A stretch of 64,000 bases of DNA from NCBI RefSeq assembly GCF_000242615.2, contig NZ_KI912269.1, positions 403,775 to 467,774 on the forward strand, given 5' to 3'. Position numbers and translations under genes: made by a program. Position 1 is the stretch's first letter. Each line of letters starts with the position of its first letter. The notes beneath the pieces are model-generated. The model was not told where the DNA came from. It saw nothing but the letters and a program-made list of their open reading frames with translations, and searched no databases. This document shows positions 61,748-64,000 of this stretch, piece after piece. Source of the stretch: Holophaga foetida DSM 6591 (GTDB lineage Bacteria > Acidobacteriota > Holophagae > Holophagales > Holophagaceae).

Positions 61748-63052
61748 TCAATCCAGCTCTGCCCTCAGGAAGTGGGGCCCCGCCTCGGTGATCTTCACCC
61801 GCACCGTCTCACCGAAGGGCAGCTGACGGCCCTCGCCGGTTTTCAGGTGGACGTTGCGCCACTGGGCCGTGCGGGCCAGCCAGAGCCCCTGTCCCGTGGG
61901 GCCGTGGCTCTCGATGCGGGCCTCCAGGGTCTGGCCCACCAGGGCCCGGTTGCTGGTCAGGGTCAGCTCCGTCTGCCGGGCCTGGAGCCGGGACAAACGC
62001 TCGGACTTGATTTCGGGGCTCAGATCATCCTTCATTTTCAGGGCCGGGGTGCCGGGGCGGGGGCTGTAGACGAAGCTGAAGGAGGTGTCGTATTTCACGG
62101 TTTCCAGCACCCGCAGGGTGCCTTCGAAGTCCTCATCGGTCTCGCCGGGGAATCCCACGATGAAGTCCGTGGAGAGGGAGAAGCGGGAGCGGCCCTCCCC
62201 CAGGTAGCCCAGGCGTTCCAGGTACTGATCGACGGTGTAGTGGCGGCCCATGCGCCGGAGCACGGCGTCGCTGCCGCTCTGGATGGGCAGGTGGAGGAAG
62301 GGGGCGATCTTGGGATTGCTGACCAGGGTCTGGGCTAGCTCCCGGGTGAAGTTCATGGGATGGCTGGTGGTGAAGCGGATCCATTCCAGACCATCGATCT
62401 CGGAGGCCCGGTCCAGCAGTTCCGCGAAGTTGCATCCGCCCTGGTAGCTGTTGACGTTCTGCCCCAGGAACTCCACCTCCCGGTAGCCGTCCTTCACCAG
62501 TTGGCGGACCTCGGCGAGAACATCCTCATAGGGGCGGTGCCGCTCGGGCCCCCGGGTGGTGGGCACCACGCAGTAGGTGCAGGCGTGGTTGCAGCCCTCG
62601 ATGATGGTCACCAGGGCTTTGGCCGTATCCCGGCGCTGGGTGACCTCGGGGGGGAAGAGATGATTGTCCGGGTACTGCTGGGTGTCGATCACCCGCTTGT
62701 GGCGGGCGCGGGCCTCCTCCACCAGCCGGGGCAACTGCTGGATGGCCATGGTACCGAGCACGAAGTCGATGTGCGGAGCCCGCTTGAAAAGGGCGTCCTT
62801 CTCCTGCTGGGCCAGACAGCCCGCCACCCCGACGATGAGTGGCCGCTGCAGTTTCTCTTCCCGCAGGCGCCCCAGCACGGAATAGACCTTGTGGACGGCC
62901 TTCTCCCGGATGGAACAGGTATTGAGGATCACCAGATCCGCCTCCTCCTGGGAGGCCGCCGGGGCAAAGCCCTGCTTGTCCAGCATGCCCGACAGCTTTT
63001 CGCTGTCGTGGTCGTTCATTTGGCAGCCCCAGGTCTCGATGAAGAATTTCAT
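61748..63052 (-). CDS. miaB: tRNA-2-methylthio-N6-dimethylallyladenosine synthase
   Basis: This radical-SAM enzyme adds the 2-methylthio group to i6A37 of tRNAs. The 434 residues contain the UPF0004 domain (FFIETWGCQMNDHDSEKLSGML, LVILNTCSIREKAVHKVYSVLG, GCLAQQE), the radical-SAM motif GCNHACTYCVVP (CxxxCxxC), and a C-terminal TRAM domain. The start at 63052 is set by family alignment; there is no good ribosome site and the upstream frame extension is unrelated. Confidence 0.95.
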   Translation of the reverse strand: MKFFIETWGCQMNDHDSEKLSGMLDKQGFAPAASQEEADLVILNTCSIREKAVHKVYSVLGRLREEKLQRPLIVGVAGCLAQQEKDALFKRAPHIDFVLGTMAIQQLPRLVEEARARHKRVIDTQQYPDNHLFPPEVTQRRDTAKALVTIIEGCNHACTYCVVPTTRGPERHRPYEDVLAEVRQLVKDGYREVEFLGQNVNSYQGGCNFAELLDRASEIDGLEWIRFTTSHPMNFTRELAQTLVSNPKIAPFLHLPIQSGSDAVLRRMGRHYTVDQYLERLGYLGEGRSRFSLSTDFIVGFPGETDEDFEGTLRVLETVKYDTSFSFVYSPRPGTPALKMKDDLSPEIKSERLSRLQARQTELTLTSNRALVGQTLEARIESHGPTGQGLWLARTAQWRNVHLKTGEGRQLPFGETVRVKITEAGPHFLRAELD

Positions 63053-63134
63053 AAATAATTTATCCAATCCAAACCCAAACCATGGGGCCCAACCCTTGAT
63101 TGTATTACCTTCCGGCCCGGAGGACACTCTCTCC

Positions 63135-63221
63135 ATGCGCAAGCTGGCCGTCCTCCATTCCCAATACAAGGTCTGGGTTCCCGCCCTGCAGCGGGCCGAG
63201 CCCCGCCTCGACATCCGGGGC
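63135..63221 (+). pseudogene. N-terminal remnant, possibly a 2-hydroxyacid dehydrogenase
   Basis: MRKLAVLHSQYKVWVPALQ and the following residues to about codon 29 look like the start of a D-2-hydroxyacid dehydrogenase (GhrA type). Similarity stops abruptly before the flavoprotein gene. Short and uncertain. Confidence 0.3.
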
Positions 63222-63285
63222 GGACCATCCAGGGAGCCGTCGACCGGAGCCTTGGCTTATTTGAGCAGACTTGACAGAGGGATGG

Positions 63286-63303
63286 ATTCAACGCATGTTG
63301 AAT
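63286..63303 (+). promoter_or_regulatory. Palindrome before flavoprotein gene
   Basis: ATTCAAC-GCAT-GTTGAAT is a perfect 7-bp inverted repeat, 21 bases before the start at 63325. A TTGACA lies at 63271-63276. It could be a repressor site or a small hairpin. Confidence 0.35.
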
Positions 63304-63324
63304 TCGATCCACAGGGAGATGAAG

Positions 63325-63819
63325 ATGCTTGTCTGCGCCATCAATGGCAGCCATCGAGGTTCCAGGGGTGCCACTCACCGGCTCCTGGAGCGGATGGGGG
63401 CGGGTGTCCGGGGGGCGGGCGGCACCTGGGACCCGGTCCAGCTGGCCGAGCTCCGGATCGAGCCCTGCCGGGCCTGCAACCAGTGCCAGCGGAGCGGAAG
63501 CTTCCAGTGCATCTACGAGGACAAGGACCAGGTCGGCCACCTCGAACGCAGGAGTGCCGCCGCCTGGACCAAGGCCCTCCAGGGGGATGACCCGGCGGAG
63601 AAGCAACGGGCCGAGGCCATCCTGGAAAGCTTCGAAACGGCGGGACGGGATCTGGTGACCCAGGGCCGAATCCGCCCCTCCACGGCCCGGGCAGCCGGGA
63701 AGCCCTTCATTAAGGTGCCCGCCCTGGTCCGGCTGGCCCGCCACCTGCCCTTCCTGCGGCCCCGGATCGCCCAGGAGATTCAGCGGAGAGCCGGAACCAT
63801 CACCATGGGGCCGGACTGA
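63325..63819 (+). CDS. NADPH-dependent FMN reductase-like flavoprotein, internally deleted
   Basis: The 164-residue product starts as a flavodoxin-fold FMN reductase/iron-sulfur flavoprotein (MLVCAINGSHRGSRGATHRLLERM, EPCRACNQCQRSGSFQCIYEDKDQV with four cysteines). It then passes directly to a C-terminal region (AILESFETAGRDLVTQGRI) without the SPVYxxxxxxxLK flavin-binding middle, about 70 residues missing. The frame is continuous, so it may be translated, but flavin binding is unlikely. AGGGAG sets the start at 63325. Confidence 0.6.
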   Translation: MLVCAINGSHRGSRGATHRLLERMGAGVRGAGGTWDPVQLAELRIEPCRACNQCQRSGSFQCIYEDKDQVGHLERRSAAAWTKALQGDDPAEKQRAEAILESFETAGRDLVTQGRIRPSTARAAGKPFIKVPALVRLARHLPFLRPRIAQEIQRRAGTITMGPD

Positions 63820-63820
63820 G

Positions 63821-64000
63821 CTACTGCCGGATCGGCTCCCCCACTACGTGTTCGAAGAGCACCGTCTTCCCCGGGCCGATCCGGACAAAGCCCTCTTCCC
63901 AGGGGCCCTGAAGGAGACGGCGCAGATAGCCGGTGGTCCCGGGAATGACCTCGTGACGGAGGCTCAGGCCCTGGGCCATGGCCTCGGTCTTGGGCTGGAC
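63821..64000 (-). CDS. Partial gene, C-terminal 59 residues
   Basis: An open frame on the minus strand runs from the window edge to TAG at 63823-63821 (GLSLRHEVIPGTTGYLRRLL, GFVRIGPGKTVLFEHVVGEP). It is not recognised; the full length lies outside the window. Confidence 0.4.
   Translation of the reverse strand, partial: VQPKTEAMAQGLSLRHEVIPGTTGYLRRLLQGPWEEGFVRIGPGKTVLFEHVVGEPIRQ

Noticed and set aside
1..64000. CRISPR arrays, rRNA operons, prophage or integrative element boundaries
   Set aside because: No regularly spaced repeats, rRNA sequence, phage structural genes or integrase were found; the single tRNA shows no attachment-site duplication in the window.

Overview
This 64 kb window is high-GC bacterial chromosome with dense, mostly single-copy housekeeping and regulatory genes. 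The mix suggests an Acidobacteriota of the Holophaga/Geothrix type: an Oar-like TonB receptor with a carboxypeptidase-regulatory N-domain, Ser/Thr kinases with PEGA or AAA/TPR parts, TorF-type porins, LPS heptosyltransferases and a glutamate-synthase-linked [FeFe]-hydrogenase. The assignment is inferred from gene content only; there is no rRNA in the window.

1-4.2 kb: a truncated aminotransferase, then a trifunctional chorismate mutase/prephenate dehydratase/DAHP synthase whose leader encodes a Phe-rich peptide followed by a terminator, a pheA-type attenuator. An HPP membrane protein follows. 4.2-11 kb: a PEGA Ser/Thr kinase, a complete Sia-type partner-switch operon (PP2C phosphatase, SiaB kinase, SiaC, and an EAL-CBS-GGDEF enzyme in the SiaD position) and a PstS-like lipoprotein. 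11-15.5 kb: acn-icd-gltA, the first three TCA steps as one operon. 15.7-20 kb: a nitrogen island (amtB-glnB, a TorF porin, a winged-helix protein) with three candidate sigma-54 promoters. 20-32 kb: rpsF-rpsR, MarR and Crp/Fnr regulators, efp, tRNA-Val(CAC), speB-plsC-GNAT, a CYTH protein and a response regulator/TonB receptor operon.

32.2-32.6 kb is a non-coding interval with a composite palindromic repeat enclosing a cloverleaf-like four-way-junction sequence. 32.6-48.4 kb: a giant kinase-AAA-TPR gene frameshifted at a C9 tract, small hydrolases, glycosyltransferases, transketolase, two GT9 heptosyltransferases, an OhrR/glutathione peroxidase pair, LemA/TPM proteins and an esterase with a disrupted 5' end. 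48.4-55 kb is the most plastic part: a fused NAD(P)H-linked [FeFe]-hydrogenase, an IS630-like HTH fragment, a second PstS-like protein and an intact IS66-type insertion sequence with a perfect 8-bp target duplication. 55-61.4 kb: a LuxR-controlled cluster (MFS transporter, second TorF porin, amidohydrolase, small membrane protein, STAS-like protein) in which both promoter regions carry the same 21-bp GC-rich palindrome. 61.4-64 kb: miaB and several gene remnants.

The main systems are: Phe-regulated aromatic amino acid synthesis; a CBS-sensing Sia/c-di-GMP circuit; sigma-54 nitrogen scavenging; and a LuxR-governed amide uptake and hydrolysis regulon with its own porin.
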